Shown one piece after another: positions 21,460 to 34,785 of a stretch of DNA of 64,000 bases; the first letter of the stretch is position 1, and each line of letters begins with the position of its first letter. The notes beneath the pieces are model-generated. The model was not told the origin of the DNA and made no database searches. It saw only the letters and a list, made by a program, of their open reading frames with translations. A program made the translations under genes and the position numbers. Source of the DNA: Pegea sp. RAD2-039 (Eukaryota > Chordata > Thaliacea > Salpida > Salpidae). Location: NCBI GenBank assembly GCA_034620365.1, contig JAQGEQ010000191.1, forward strand, positions 930,001 to 994,000. The letters are read 5' to 3'.

Positions 21460-23930
21460 TAAATTAAATTTATTTGTTTTATTATTTTTTCTTGATTTTA
21501 CAGAAAGATAAAAAAGTTTAATGTTTATAAACAGAAGATAAGTTCAAAGTGTTCTGACACAGATCACAGAGATTAGGAAGTTGATGAGGAATCAGATCTA
21601 AAAATTGGATTGATGAAGAGTCGCGAAGCTCGAAGACGCCTTGTTCTGAAGAATTTAAAGAGTCTTAAGAGCAGTTGGATGTGGTTAAGGAGACTGGATC
21701 ATTTCGTCTAATTTGAGGTCATAATCGAATAAAAAAGGTTTGATGCCAAATGAATAAGCGAGTTTGCTGCTAATTATCTACTTCTACTGATTGCTTCGTT
21801 TGCAGTTTCATTTTTTAAAATAATTTCTTTGACGAAAATCTTATTTGAAATATACATTTTTTTATTCTGAATTATTTGGTAAAATTATTCAATTTTTGAA
21901 GCTTTATTTACATTTGAAATTATTATAAAACTAACATTTAAAATCGATGAAATTTTTTGTTAAAAAACTTCTAAAATTATAATAATTATCTACAATCTTA
22001 CGACTTCTCAGTTTTCTAATTTATAAATATTTAAATGAAAGAAAATTATTCGAAATATTTTCTTTTATTTGCACTAAAAAATATTCTGGAATTCTTCTTT
22101 ATGTGAATATATTTCTTATTAAGTTGAATTTAATCCTTTAAATAGATCTTTAAAAATTGACAATTTGAAAATTACAACCAACATCAAATAAACTTGTTGA
22201 AAATGTAGTTTAGTTACTCAAAATAAGAATGATGTAAGACTGGTGGTTTGATGTTGAGTTCAAAAAACTTTGTTTGTTTATAGTCTACATTTTATGCTAG
22301 CTTTGGTTCTCAATATCAAAGTTGACTTAAAAACTCAAAGAACTTTCAAACGTCAATTTTTAATATTAATATTCGTCTGTTTTTTGTAATAATGGTGAGC
22401 CCTATATCTAAACAAGTCTTATAACACTAAGTTATTTGTAGACAAACAAGATCTACTTGTGGTTTTATTTACATTATAACATCTTCAGTTACCCTATTGA
22501 TTTTTCAACATTTAGAGTCGCTACCTTTAAAACTTTAGCAATGTTAAAAATGAAATGTAAATAATCAAAAGTATTTAGAAATTGTTCAGACTGATTTGTT
22601 AGTGTATAACCTTATAGAGAAGTTTTTAAAAATCTTTAATTTCTGCATAAGTGTTCAATAATTTAAAAATACTTCAACATTCTGGCTTTTGAAGAATAAT
22701 GTAAACATTTATAAACTGCGCTCAATTTGATATCATTAAAATTTCTTATTTATATAACTGTAAACACTAATTGAATCTTATTTATAAATGTTTTCTTTAA
22801 CTGCAATTTCTAAATTATTGTCTGTGACTTTATACGTGGACTTGAAATTGCATCACAAAATACTCACCAATACGTAAAGCTTTATTTTTGCATTTAATGG
22901 CAACTAACTGATGACAATTAAGTCATGGCAACTAACTTCGGGAACTAAACAACTATTTTACCATTTGAAAAAGCAAATTACATTATGTTAAATGAGGCTG
23001 TCTCATGTTAGTGTAAAGATATTTAGCTTTTGTTAGTATAAGAAAAAGGTGTGCAAGAGTTGTCTGTAAGCTAACTTGAAAAGAAGCTTGCGTTAAAAAT
23101 TCATTTCAATAAAAGATTATATCTCGTTTGATACATTTAAAGCTCTTGGGAAATATTTTAACTTTTTAGATGATTAACAAAGCTGGTTAATTGAGATTTT
23201 CTAAATTCTGTGAGCAGGTATTATTTTCATGAAATATTCTTCTTGATAAATTGTAGATTACAATCGCTTGTGTATTAGTTAACTTCTTGTTAGAATTTGA
23301 TGTTTAAAATTGCTGTCATATTTTGATTATTAATTGTTATCAAAAATTTGTAAAAATTCAATAATTGTTTCCATTAAAAAAATTTTTGATTTGATTTACA
23401 ATAAACCTACAGCGCAACTAAACAACTGTTCAATGAATTGAAGCGTCAACAGTCTATACAAAAAGCTTGTGATTAATAAGAAGCAAGAACTTGGCAAGCT
23501 TTTTGAAGAGAAAAAACCGATAACTGGCAACCTTGGAATTATTTTACTTGATCAAAGAAAATATAAGATTAAAAAACTATTTAACAGTTATGCTGGACTC
23601 AAACGCATATGACTGGGTTGACAACAAAATATTACTTAAAGATTATATGAATGACTTACAAAACCAGTTTCTATAAAACAGATTTCTACGTCACAGTTTT
23701 AACCAAAGAAACAATCAAAGTCACAAATGTTAAAGACCTATGACAGTAAAAGAACAACTAACCTTATTTACAAACACCAAGATTACAAACTCCATAAAGA
23801 GATTTAAAAAATACCAAGAGATCGGATGCAAGAGAACAAAGAGCAAAAAGCGTAGAAAGAGATTAAAGCAAGTGATAAGTTTGTCTTGACTGTATTCGTG
23901 ACCAGGGTGCAATGTGGGCCGCAGTGAACC
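21460..23930. other. AT-rich intergenic stretch without a recognised gene
   Basis: I see no conserved exon on either strand. The part nearest 23,900 would be the 3' flank of the minus-strand peptidase-like gene. Confidence 0.45.
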
Positions 23931-23944
23931 AGAACGGGCTAGAG

Positions 23945-24012
23945 CGGACTGGACTAGACCGGACTGGACTAGACCGGACTGGACTAGACCGGACTGGACC
24001 AGAGCGGACTGG
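23945..24012. repeat. 15-bp minisatellite next to a stop codon
   Basis: Unit CGGACTGGACTAGAC: three exact copies (23945-23989), a variant fourth copy to 24004 and a half copy to 24012, with a degenerate copy before. It starts one base past the stop of the minus-strand gene, so it should lie in that gene's 3' UTR. It is GC-rich in AT-rich surroundings. Confidence 0.85.
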
Positions 24013-24013
24013 C

Positions 24014-24892
24014 TTAATAACTATACAAGCACATGACAGGTTTTAGACGTTTTGTTCCATATTGTTCTAATGGAATTGGAACCGGTCGCATACCATCATA
24101 TACGAGCCAGCACTTACAGCTTCGGAAGCTAACAGTGACATAATGGGTTGAACGTCGAGATTCACGGACACAAATGATGCCTCGGAGACGGTATCGTTTG
24201 TTGGACAACCAAATAAATGGTGGCAACAAGTCAATCTTACGGATCGAGAGACGAGCATGTTCACAAACACCTTCAAATTTCAAACTAACCCATAATAGAG
24301 GTCCAAAAAAGTTACAAGATTGGATACTATCGTTACGATAGTCATCTGTATCATTAATATAAGCGATCATATCATCAGGATAATGTCTTAAGATGACTTT
24401 ATGAAGGTCACTGACATCTTCATTAGCACGAAAGACAAGATTGATGATATAAATAGGTTCTGATAGGAAGATGTTACGGGAAGTACAGTGATTAGTTTCA
24501 GTTAATGATGGGATATCACCCATCAAAAACGTGATTATTCGATCAAGATTTCGATCGAAGTAACCATATGTATCAGTTAAATTATTCGCTTCACAATATA
24601 GAGCCGCATAAGAATCCCGTTTTACGTAAGCCTCTTCCTTAACTACTTCACCCACCATACAATCAGTAAATCGAATCACATGATGTCTGTCAACAGGTGT
24701 TCGACTACCTAACTGGTAGTAAGTTTGAACTGATCTCCTTAAATCAGGGTTATCAGCAAAACTCGTAGCAATACACTGCATTGTACTATCAAATGCAGAT
24801 GTCTCTTTCAGCACGTAAATCGGTTGAATCTCGTGTCGCGCGCATCCATTAATTAGTGTACCAATGATCTTCACATCAACATAACCGGTCAT
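24014..24892 (-). CDS. Ubiquitin-peptidase-like protein with Ser at the presumed nucleophile
   Basis: A 292-aa open frame in one exon (24957-24014), spliced to an upstream exon at 30645. I cannot name the gene. The layout resembles the papain-like USP (C19/C98) fold: ETSAFDSTMQCIATSF near residues 30-45 corresponds to the Cys-box pattern N-x-C-x-x-D-S, and KRYRLRGIICV..RSTHYVTVSF..CWLVYDGM near 235-268 corresponds to the His box, with H250 and the following Asp (D266). At the Cys position the codon is TCT (Ser32; 24799-24797), one base from TGT. If the alignment is right, this is a pseudo-peptidase or ubiquitin-binding relative. The start at 24892 is the first ATG after the splice; the frame stays open upstream through both exons, so a longer N-terminus is possible if another exon exists. 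Gene is expressed from minus strand, with a TATA box near 30775. Function is inferred from motif resemblance only. Confidence 0.55.
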   Translation of the reverse strand: MTGYVDVKIIGTLINGCARHEIQPIYVLKETSAFDSTMQCIATSFADNPDLRRSVQTYYQLGSRTPVDRHHVIRFTDCMVGEVVKEEAYVKRDSYAALYCEANNLTDTYGYFDRNLDRIITFLMGDIPSLTETNHCTSRNIFLSEPIYIINLVFRANEDVSDLHKVILRHYPDDMIAYINDTDDYRNDSIQSCNFFGPLLWVSLKFEGVCEHARLSIRKIDLLPPFIWLSNKRYRLRGIICVRESRRSTHYVTVSFRSCKCWLVYDGMRPVPIPLEQYGTKRLKPVMCLYSY

Positions 24893-24957
24893 ATCACGGT
24901 TTTGGTCAATGACACAATAACTATGACTGCACTGTGGGGTGTTGTTTTCGATGTACG

Positions 24958-27900
24958 CTAAAAAAATTTCAGTCAGTTAATTTACAAAAAAATAAAACTT
25001 TAACTTGAAACACATTAATTTTTTGCAGACAGTTTTGAATTATTTTAAGAACCATACTTTGTTTTTTTCTCTAAAAATACATTGTGCTATTTAGTTTGTT
25101 TGTAAATGTTTGTAAACTTTATCTGAGATTTTTTTCAGTCTTCAAATTTGTTTAACAAACAAAAATTTTGTTTACAAGTTTTTTAAACAAAAAAGTTTCA
25201 TGTATTTAAACAACCAAGAAATGTTTAATTTAAATATCAAATTTTATTTCAATAAATTGTTGAATATTTAACTTGATGAATTTTTGAAACACTTATTGTT
25301 TAGAAAGTTTTAAACAAAAGTTATTTCAAACGATTTTTGAAATAACTGAAGAATTTAAATTTCTATTTTTGATCAATGTATATCTGAAATATTCTTAAAA
25401 ATAAAATTTAAAGAAAAGTTGTGGTTTTTAAGATAAACTAAAAAAAATATCAATAAGAAATGATAATATTCAACTTTAGATTTAATTTAAAAAATAGAAG
25501 TTTGTTAACATTAAAACAATTAAAAATTCATTATTGGTTTTTTGATTAAAAAACATGATGGTGTTTGATGACTGAAACGATAAATAATATCGATGTATTT
25601 CGAAAGACATAAATATTATTACTAAGAATTGTTTAAAGAGATAACCAAGATGTAATTAAAATGGCTAGATAGAATAAAAAATTTCTAATCATCTTTGAAA
25701 AATTGATGTTGTGTAATCGTGAAGAAACTGATTGTTTTTAGATTATATGAAAAATTAAATCAGTGAAAAATATATTAACTACTGGTTCTAAAACTTTGAA
25801 AAATGTCTTTAAAATAGAAATTCTTTGATATTTTTGTTTATGTAAACTACATATTTGATATGTCTGAAGAATGAACAAATGTTTGAATTATCAAGTATTT
25901 TTTAAAGTTGAAATTCAAGAATTTAATTTATACAAGTCAAACATAACAAAGTTAAAAATTAAACTTTGTTTAAGATATGTAGAGTTGTTAAATTCATAAG
26001 TTTAAAGTTTGAAAGTAAAACTAATACTAGAATACTAAAAAAATAAAATAACTTTTAATTAAATAAAATTTATCCCAAAATTTGCTATACAGTTTTCATT
26101 AAAAAATAATAATTATTAAAATATGATCTATAAATTTGATTAAAAGTGTCTTTAAGAACGAATAAAAGTACATCTTTGTTTAAAAATTCAAAGTTTAGAT
26201 TCATAGGTTACAGATGAAATAAACTTTACTAAATTTTTACTTGCTTAAAATTACAAGTGAAATAAGATAAATGAAATTAAGTTGTTGAGAAAAATAAAAA
26301 TGAATGAGAGGAAAATATAGGAAGTAATAAATTTGTTTAAACTGTTTCAATTTTGATGAGTAGACAAACTAAAGTTGGTTGAAAAATTTAAAATCAATTG
26401 TGAAACAATTACTCAAAACAAACATTCAGTTAAAGATGATATTTACATTTGAAACTAGATAACATCAACAAAATAAATATTATTTTTTTGTTTAGGTTAT
26501 TTTGTTCAAATAAACTATTTCATATAACAAATTGTTTATTTTTTAATATGAAAATAGATTTAAACAAAACTTTAATTAACTAAAATTTTCTTATAGGTCT
26601 GAATTTTGATAACTTGTTTTTAGCTCTTTAAAATTTAGTTAAGAAGTTTTGAAATTATAAATTATCGGATTATTCTTAATTTTTATTACTTTAAAAAAAT
26701 TACTGTTTGACTAAATACAAGTTTTATCAAAAACCTTTAAAGGTAAAGTTGACCAATAAAAGTATTAGAATTTTGGATAAAAATTATAAGAAAGAATAAT
26801 TTCTTCATTTATAATAAAACTTACAAGAAATTTCTAGAATTCTCCAAAAAACTGGTTTATGAGTAAAGATTTTATGAATTTTTAAGTCCTTTATAGTTTA
26901 CAATAGTTCAGTTGATTCAAATTTTTGTAAAAATATAAAAGATGTTAAAGTTAAGTTTGGATGATTTTAATTACTTATGTAAAAAGTTATCAAAATGTTT
27001 TGAACTAACCTCTATATCTTTTTCGAATAAAGCTCAAACTGTAAAAAATCAAATCAAATAGTATTATGATTATGATTACAATAAATTAATTTAATAGAAA
27101 ATAGTGGTTTAGGTTAAAGTTATCAAATTATTAAATGGTTTTCATTAATTTTCTATATCAAGTTCCGGGTAAGATTCTGTTACTTTTTATGATTTTTCAA
27201 CTTACATGAAAAAGACTGGAAAGCCCTTAAAGAAGCAGGACGAAGACATCGTGGGTATAGATGCTCCTCGAGGTAGAAAATCAGACTATCTGAAAAATAT
27301 ACGAAGAAGAGTATTACTTAAAAGTATTTAAACTTTTAAAAGATTTGAGATGGATCAGCAATAGATTTGTTCTTAACAATGAAAGTATTTTCTTAAGGCT
27401 CAAATCAAAGCATAAGCTCTATAGATGTATCGAAATACAGATGAATGTAGAACCGAACTTTAAAAAGATTTCTTAAAAGAGTAACAATTTATTTTTTTAT
27501 CAAGCTCATAAAACTCATCATCATGAAGAAGTAAGAGTTGACAATTATTTCAAGTAATATTGATGTAAAAGTACAAGCTTGAAAAAAAGTTTAAGAAGAT
27601 TCGGAAAATCAAATTAAATATAGAATAAGCTTTATAATAGCGCTTCACAACGTTCTGCGAATTTTAAAAGATTTTGAAATTCTTTTAGGAGTTTCTTTTA
27701 TTCCTAAGCAACTTTTGGGTAATGACTCTTTCTTTTAAACTTTTAGAAATATTTACAAGGACAAATCTTGTCGTATAGACTAAGTAAAAACATTTTATAG
27801 ATATATGCGCTGCAAAAGGATGTTTTACTTGGTCCTTTGCAGTTGAAGTTGCTTAAGACAAGTCTACCTCTAATAGTGCGACTAACAATGATGTGTAAAA

Positions 27901-30644
27901 ATTGGTTATTTGAACAGAGAAAGGTATACACATCAAAAACCAGATTAACCCGACTATTTTTTGTAAAAACTTGTGCCTTATAACATTTTGTACGAGCGAC
28001 AAAACATATCAAAACGATTAATAGATAATATTTATCCAGCGACAGAAGAAAAGTCTTCAGTGATATAATACCAGAAGGTTTATCGCTAGATACAGACACC
28101 AATTTCACTTTAGTAAAAATTGAAATTGTTTGAAATAACTGTATCATAAGTAACTATGTCATAACTGAAACAGACTCCTAATTATTCAAGCATTCGTCAG
28201 CAAAGTTAGGCTAAACGCTGTGTTCAATTGCAAAATTGCTGAATTGAATATTTAAGGATGTTTTAAAGTAATAAAACGTTTTACTTGAAGCTTTAATAAC
28301 TGCTTGGAGACAACAGCTGCTGCGATGTGAAAAATTGTTCAGATGCAAGAGATTAAATAACTTTAGTGAAATATCAGTTGATTTATGCTTCAGTAAGATT
28401 AAATCAGAAAAGAGTTTGTTTTTAATAAATCTAAAAAGAGGTTGGTGACAGCAAATAGCTCGTGAGAAACATATATCCTTAGATTATTACTTGAAAACTT
28501 ATTTTCTCATAAAAAAGCCTTTAAAAAAATTATATCAGAAATTTGAATAAAACTGAACGATAAAACTAAATAAATGTTGAGCTTTAGATGAATTTTAAAA
28601 ATGACCGACTTAAACCGAAGACTTTTTTTATCTATTTACTTAAATAAATAGATAAAAGCCAAGATTATTCAGTTAAAAGGTGCGATAAAAACGAATCATA
28701 TAAATGATTACATTCTAACAATTCTATCTCCGATATTCCCGTTTAAAAATATCTAGTTGCAAAATTATTAATCGGAAACAACTACAATCAACTTTAAAAA
28801 ATGATTTTAAAAGTTAAAAGATATTCTAATACTATTTCAAATAAAATATATTCGGTGAAAATTGTTATAAAACTGGAGTTAAAACAGAAGCGATTAAAGT
28901 AATGAGAATCGGATGACACAGCAAAATTTCGTTGAATCATTTTTACTACTATTACCCTAAGGGTAAGTTGATTCTACGGAAAATGATGAGTAAGTCACAG
29001 GTGAATTGGGTTGTAAACTATCACTATTTTATGGTGATGGAATATTTACCGAATACAACAATAACAAGATTGAAAGGCAGTAAATCCATCCCTATATCAT
29101 ATTTCCAGTGATTACAAATCTTTGTTAAAAATTCATTGCGACTCAATTTCAATAAATAATAGAAACAAAAATACTTTTGTAGACATATTTGAAGAATATT
29201 AAAAATTGTGTAAACTTTTTTACCAAAGACTTAAAACAAAAAGAAATCTTTTGAAAGAATTTTTGTTAAGAAAACAAATTTCTTCAGAGCTGAATTCCTA
29301 TTTTATAGAAGTAGAAATTATCATTTCTAATAATTTAGTATAAATAAAACATTCTATTAATGAAAATGAGACAAGTTAGATAAAATTCTAACTAGTTCTT
29401 GAACAAATACTTTATCAACTCATTTAATTATTAAAAGTGCATACAAGTAAAGAAAAAACATAATAGACAAGAGATTTTTGTTCAAAGATTTAACCCAATA
29501 TAAACTGTATTGAAATCACTGATGTTTATTATATTAAAAACTAAAACATTTTTTTCAAATCCAAATGAGTTATAGGCATATCTTATTTAAAAATAAACTC
29601 ATTTATCTTCAGTCTCTAGAATTGCTCTAAGTAAAATACTTAGTTAAATCATTAGGAAGTGAAAAGCTAGTTTCCTTGTTAAATATCCACACCCATTTTT
29701 TCAAACTAATAACTTTTAGATATTATTAAAGTTTATTAATTATAACTATTTAATATGCATAGAAAAATAGGTTTTGAAAATTGATGCAATTAATGAAGGA
29801 ATTGTGTTTGTAGTTGGAAAATAGCTTTAGTAAACTTTAAATCCATCATAATGATTAAATATAATTCTGATTTACTTGAAGTCCTAAGATTAATTTTTAA
29901 AACAAATTAAAAATTGGGTTCTTTGTTGAAAACCCAGGGTGTTTTGATATAAATAAAAGTGACTAATAATTCAGTGCATCAAGATTTAGGCTCAAATGAT
30001 AACTTATTATAACTTTTACATTTACATAAAAGTAAAATAGTAAACTCCAGACTAATAATTAAAATAGAAAAACTTTTAGAGACCAACTTCTTACACAAAT
30101 CAAAGTATTGGTAACAGAAGTTTGATATTAATGGATTATAAAATATCAATTTTAAGTTTTGACCAAAGTACAACAGTTAACAAACTTAAATTGAACAAAG
30201 ATTTGATTTCAAATTAAAAGAGTCTTTAAGAATCTTGCTAAAATCAAGCTGATCTATCTGTCCAATAAGAAAGTGAACTTAAATAAACTTGAAGGATTTA
30301 CATTTGTTAACATTTTAATCAATGATAAATTAATAAAAATGAAAGCAAAATCAAGACCTATGGTAAATAATAAAATAATAAAAAGATACTCTCAAAGATG
30401 TAATAATAATATTGATACAAGTACCTAAAAGATGATGTGATAATTTTATCTAATGACATAAAAATGATAACAATAGAGACTTTTAGTGACATCAGTGTCA
30501 AAGTTACAAAGAAAAAACTTTTGTAATTGCTGAATTAATGATGAAATAATTTTTTTTAATTACTTTTCCTTGTTTTGACTCCTTCATATAACAGTTAGTA
30601 AATGTATACATTGACAAGAGTACATAAAAATACTTAACACTTAC
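24958..30644 (-). other. 5.7-kb intron of the peptidase-like gene
   Basis: Bounded by donor AACAAG|GTAAGTG (30644) and acceptor TTTTTTTAG (24958) on the minus strand; joining keeps the reading frame. The body is AT-rich. The part from about 27,180 to 28,150 is less extreme in composition and looks like decayed coding DNA, of a family I do not recognise. A 134-codon open frame at 27743-28147 has no recognisable motif. Confidence 0.5.
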
Positions 30645-30750
30645 CTTGTTGATGCCAACAGCGAGCACTCCAGTTACAATGATATCGGTTCCAAGACTTC
30701 AAGTTAGATAACACACAGGTGCTCTGACCAAGACAAACGAAAAAGTGATT
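30645..30750 (-). other. First exon of the peptidase-like gene
   Basis: The exon ends at a good donor (30644). It has no ATG in any frame, so with the predicted start near 30746 it is a 5' leader. The frame continuous with exon 2 is open and Cys/His-rich (YHCNWSARCWHQQ, then CSHSYC across the splice), reminiscent of a zinc-binding FLYWCH-like segment. That could mean an unseen upstream exon or a past longer protein. Confidence 0.4.
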
Positions 30751-30771
30751 GTGGTGCCCACGCACTCACTA

Positions 30772-30779
30772 TTTATATA
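30772..30779 (-). promoter_or_regulatory. TATA box of the peptidase-like gene
   Basis: TATATAAA on the minus strand lies about 33 nt before a possible initiator (AATCACTT, A at 30746) and just upstream of the first exon. In AT-rich DNA this could be chance, but position and GC-richer downstream exon support it. Confidence 0.4.
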
Positions 30780-32829
30780 TGAATGGCAAATGAAAAAATC
30801 TAACCCATGAAGTTCTTTGAACGAAAATGGCTTTTAATTAATTTGTAAATTACAAAATAAAATTTAGTCTCTGTAATAAATAATAAAATGTTTTTGGAAC
30901 TGCTTATTTCTATGTATATATCAAAAAACTGTACTTTCATCAAAAATTTAACTATTATAAAATAGAAAATAATAAACACAAGTTTCGAGAAGTTTTCTAT
31001 CAGGTAAATTTGTTTCAAAAATAAGAATGCTACCAAAAATTTAAACTTACTAAATTGGGCTTCTTTAGTATTACTTTGTTTGTGGAAAAATCTCTTTCTG
31101 ACAGCGAAAAACAATGGTCTAAAAAATTTTTTTTCTTTATATTTACTTATATCTACAACGGTTAAGTAGTCTGTAGTGTGGAAAATTTGTTATTTCAATC
31201 AGTAAAACATATTTTACTACTGAAATGTTTGAACTAAACAGTATGAATATTGTAACTAATAGCCAGTTACTTGATTATTACAATCAGTAAAACATCATGA
31301 ATTCCTAAAGATGAAAGTTATTCTACTAAAAGTAATATTCACTAAATTTTTGATCGGATGGGATTTTTGTAAGAAAACTAAATAAATTTATGTAAATAAA
31401 ATGTACTTATTTAGTGAGGTTGTAGGATATTAAATATTAAAAAGTATTCGAAAGTAGTTTTAACGATGAGAATATAAACTTTTCAACTGACCCAGTCTTC
31501 ATGATCTTCATTTTGTACAAATAAAGATGACTTTATCTTGTTTTAAGAAAACTCAGCTAAATCTAAAAGAATTTATGAAAAACTGTAACGACTTTACAAA
31601 ATGGAGGATCAACAAATTGTACAGCGAGAAGAATTAAAACTACTAATTAAGAGAGTATACGACGATTTTAAATAAATGTTTGTTATTTTAAATTTTGTTT
31701 TAAATAATGATGTTAAACTTCTAAGTCTCTATCAAAAATGTTATATATTCTTATAACTATATTCATAGCATCGATAGTAAACTTAATGAAGATTGTTAAC
31801 TATACCAGTTAGATTGGTGTTTTGTAGGGTACTACTAAAAATAAGTAAATCGAGCTTGTCAAGCTATAACAACTAAGAAGAAGGTAATTATCAGAACTAA
31901 TTATAACCATGACTTTACTTTGCTGACTAAACACTTTATATTTGAGAATATTTATGTAAATCATATTATGTGAATTAAAAAAGCTGGAACAAAACAAAAA
32001 TTTCATTGATTTTAGTATTTCAAACGCTTTTAAATTTAGAAAACTCTGTTAAGTTATATGACTAAGCTGAAATTTACTTTTTTAATCTATAGACTGATTT
32101 GTTTATGCTGAATTTATTCTTAATAAATTGATATCATTTTCACAGTTTTGATTTGCAGTAGTTTCATTTTGTAAGCTTCTTAGTATTCTTAAAATGTATC
32201 ATCTTTTTTTAATACTATAAATTTAAAGTTTGAATGTCGAATAGCAAAGTAACTTTACATAAAATATATTTAATAACAATAACGATTTTATCAAGTTTTT
32301 TGACGATCTAAATATAAATCTTGATCATAATAACCTATTATTTTTGCCAAATTTAATATCTTTTATAAGGATTTCTTTTAAAATAAACACTGATATGAAT
32401 ATTCATAATTATATTTATTGCTTCTCTTTAAAAGTTTCACAAACCTGTTTGATATATTTTGTAATTTTATATCCTAAGTATAATATCAATTTGAGTTTAT
32501 TATTCCAATGAATTAATTATAATTTTTATCTCAATAATCTAAGTTTGTTGAAGTATGAATCATATAAATGAGTGTTTTATTCCTTGAATTTTTATTTGTT
32601 AACTTTTGTTTGTAGGTTAATATAATATGTTATTCATAAGTTGCATGCTATAAATAATAATGTAATAAAGTTATATTTTAAAATTTTATTTTTTCTTCAT
32701 GCTTTTAATATTATAGATGTTCTAAAAACATTTTTTACATTGATTCATATATTTTGATGTCTATTTAGAATATTAGTAACTCATTAAACTTAAATTAATT
32801 CTGTTATTGAATTTGTACAAGTTTAATTC
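30780..32829. other. AT-rich intergenic stretch (divergent gene pair)
   Basis: Lies between the start of the minus-strand peptidase-like gene and the plus-strand MITD1 start, so it should hold both promoters. No conserved exon is visible; open frames are AT-rich and unsupported. Confidence 0.4.
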
Positions 32830-34785
32830 ATGGAGCAAGCTGCAATTAAAGTTATGAAGCAGGCTATTATGGACGAAGAGAACTCAAATTATCAATCAGC
32901 TCTTGTTCTATATAAAGAAGCGATCGACCTATTGCTTACAGTATTCAAAAGTAAGAGTTTATAATCATAGAATGTCCAATCTATAAAAATGATAAGTTAA
33001 TTAATTTATTAAGCTAATTTTTTGAATATTAAGATGATTTCTTAATCTCTTTTATATTTATAAATCTCCTGAAATATCTCTCTGAAAATGATTTCTATTG
33101 GTATTAAGTTTATCTTTTTTGAAGCATAAGTTGCTTATTTAAATCAAGTTTGATCTCAAAAAACCACTTATATAAACTTATTAAAAGGAAAAATAATTCC
33201 TTTATTAATTTTATGTCTCTAAAACACATTAAAGTTTACTTTTAAGGTTCTAACTTAAATACCAATATGTTTTGTTCAGCTCTTAAAGTTTAAATATTAT
33301 TAGATATTTTCAAAAATTTTGCTTTTAAAACAAATTTATTCTTTTTGTGTTTTTTTTTTAACCTAAACAGATTTAAGTTACTCAAGAAACTTTTTAAACT
33401 TCCAAAGAATACTTTTAAAGAAAAAAATGTCTGTACTTTGAAAATAGTTCTGAAATGTTAAGTTTGTTTAAGATTTAATTTGAATAGTTAACCAAATATT
33501 TTCTATTGAGCTGAACCTCTTTAGATGCATTCTAAATAATTCAAGATCTATCAAAAAAATAATATTTTTGCACCTTACAAAACGCTTTACAAAGTTTTCA
33601 AATAGATGTTATTAATATAAGTTAATTTTAAATTTCAATTACTTATCTATTTTAAATATAAATCTTTTAAACATTCATTTTAAAGCATAAATTGATTTAT
33701 CTTCTAAAACACTTTCTGTTTCTTCTTCTCTATACATTTTTGTTGAAATATTTGTTGTTTCTTTGAATAATTACAAATTATAATCATAAAAAATGTAATC
33801 ATTTTGTTACAGAATGTGAAAACCCAGAGAAGAAAAATCATCTAAAAACTAAATTAGAAGAGTATATGACCAGAGCTGAAGCTGTAAAAACTAGCTTAGC
33901 CAAAGTAAAAAAAGCTGGCAATTTTCATGAGCAAATAAAAATTGCTGAAAATTCCACAAAGCATAGCTACTATTCTATTTTCAAACCATATTTAGATAAT
34001 ATTCTTTCACAAATTTGGATTGAAGATGCCTACATTAGAAGCCACCATCAAGTCAGTTTAACTCTTTATTCTTTTATTGATTAAACCAGTTTTAGTTCTT
34101 GTTTTTGAAACTGACTGGTAATTCCTGGTGGAACTCAGCAGTTTTTGTTTTCTCTAAATTAAATTATCAATTTATGAATATTAAAATAGTGAACTAGAAT
34201 CTTTTTAAATCACCCAACTTTATCTAAATCATGATGCTATTAAGCTGCATCATCAAATTTGTTATCCAAAAATATTTGAAAAATAGTTTCTTTGTTTTTG
34301 GTTAAATTCTGAACTATTTGTGTTTACAGTAATTAAGATAATTGAAAGTTCAATTATTGTTTAGAAATATTTATAATTAATATTTGAGTGTTATTTGATG
34401 ATCTAAATTGTTTTTTGTTTGTTTTCAGGTTTGTAATTTCCTTCGTTTTTGTGAAATGTTGGTTTCCAATTGTCAATGTTTGAAAAACATTAATCTCAAG
34501 ACTACTACTGACCCAAATAAATCTCAAAATCAAGATGAAAATCTGAAGAAAATTGCTGTCGATCTTAAGAAGAGAGGAATTTGTTTGAAAATCACTTACT
34601 CATCAGATTTACATGATCGTGAAATCAGGTTAAATACGGGTTGGATTATCAAGATAGGACGAGGACTTGATATCTACAAAAGAGTTGAGCCTTTCTCATT
34701 GGGATATTTTGAACAAAACATGAAACCATGTCACGCTACAACAGTCGATATATTTCATTCAAATCATACCAAAAAAAGCTCATAG
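32830..34785 (+). CDS. MITD1: MITD1 (MIT domain-containing protein 1)
   Basis: ESCRT-III partner that acts at the midbody in cytokinesis: the N-terminal MIT domain binds CHMP tails, and the C-terminal phospholipase-D-like domain binds membrane. Three coding exons: 32830-32950, 33813-34051 and 34429-34785, with consistent phases, 238 aa (human 249). The MIT helices run over residues 1 to about 75 (KVMKQAIMDEENSNYQSALVLYKEAIDLLL, shown here only as family signature of A/L-rich helices). The linker FKPYLDNI....IWIEDAYIRSHHQ precedes the C-terminal domain, which has [20 protein letters not shown] and FSLGYFEQNMKPCHATTVDI, very close to the vertebrate wording ([30 protein letters not shown]). The first intron is 862 nt and AT-rich. 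Start is the first ATG giving the MIT helix. Confidence 0.93.

Noticed and set aside
27743-28147. 134-codon open frame in the peptidase-like gene's intron
   Set aside because: No motif, no splice support; kept only as part of a decayed coding-like island.
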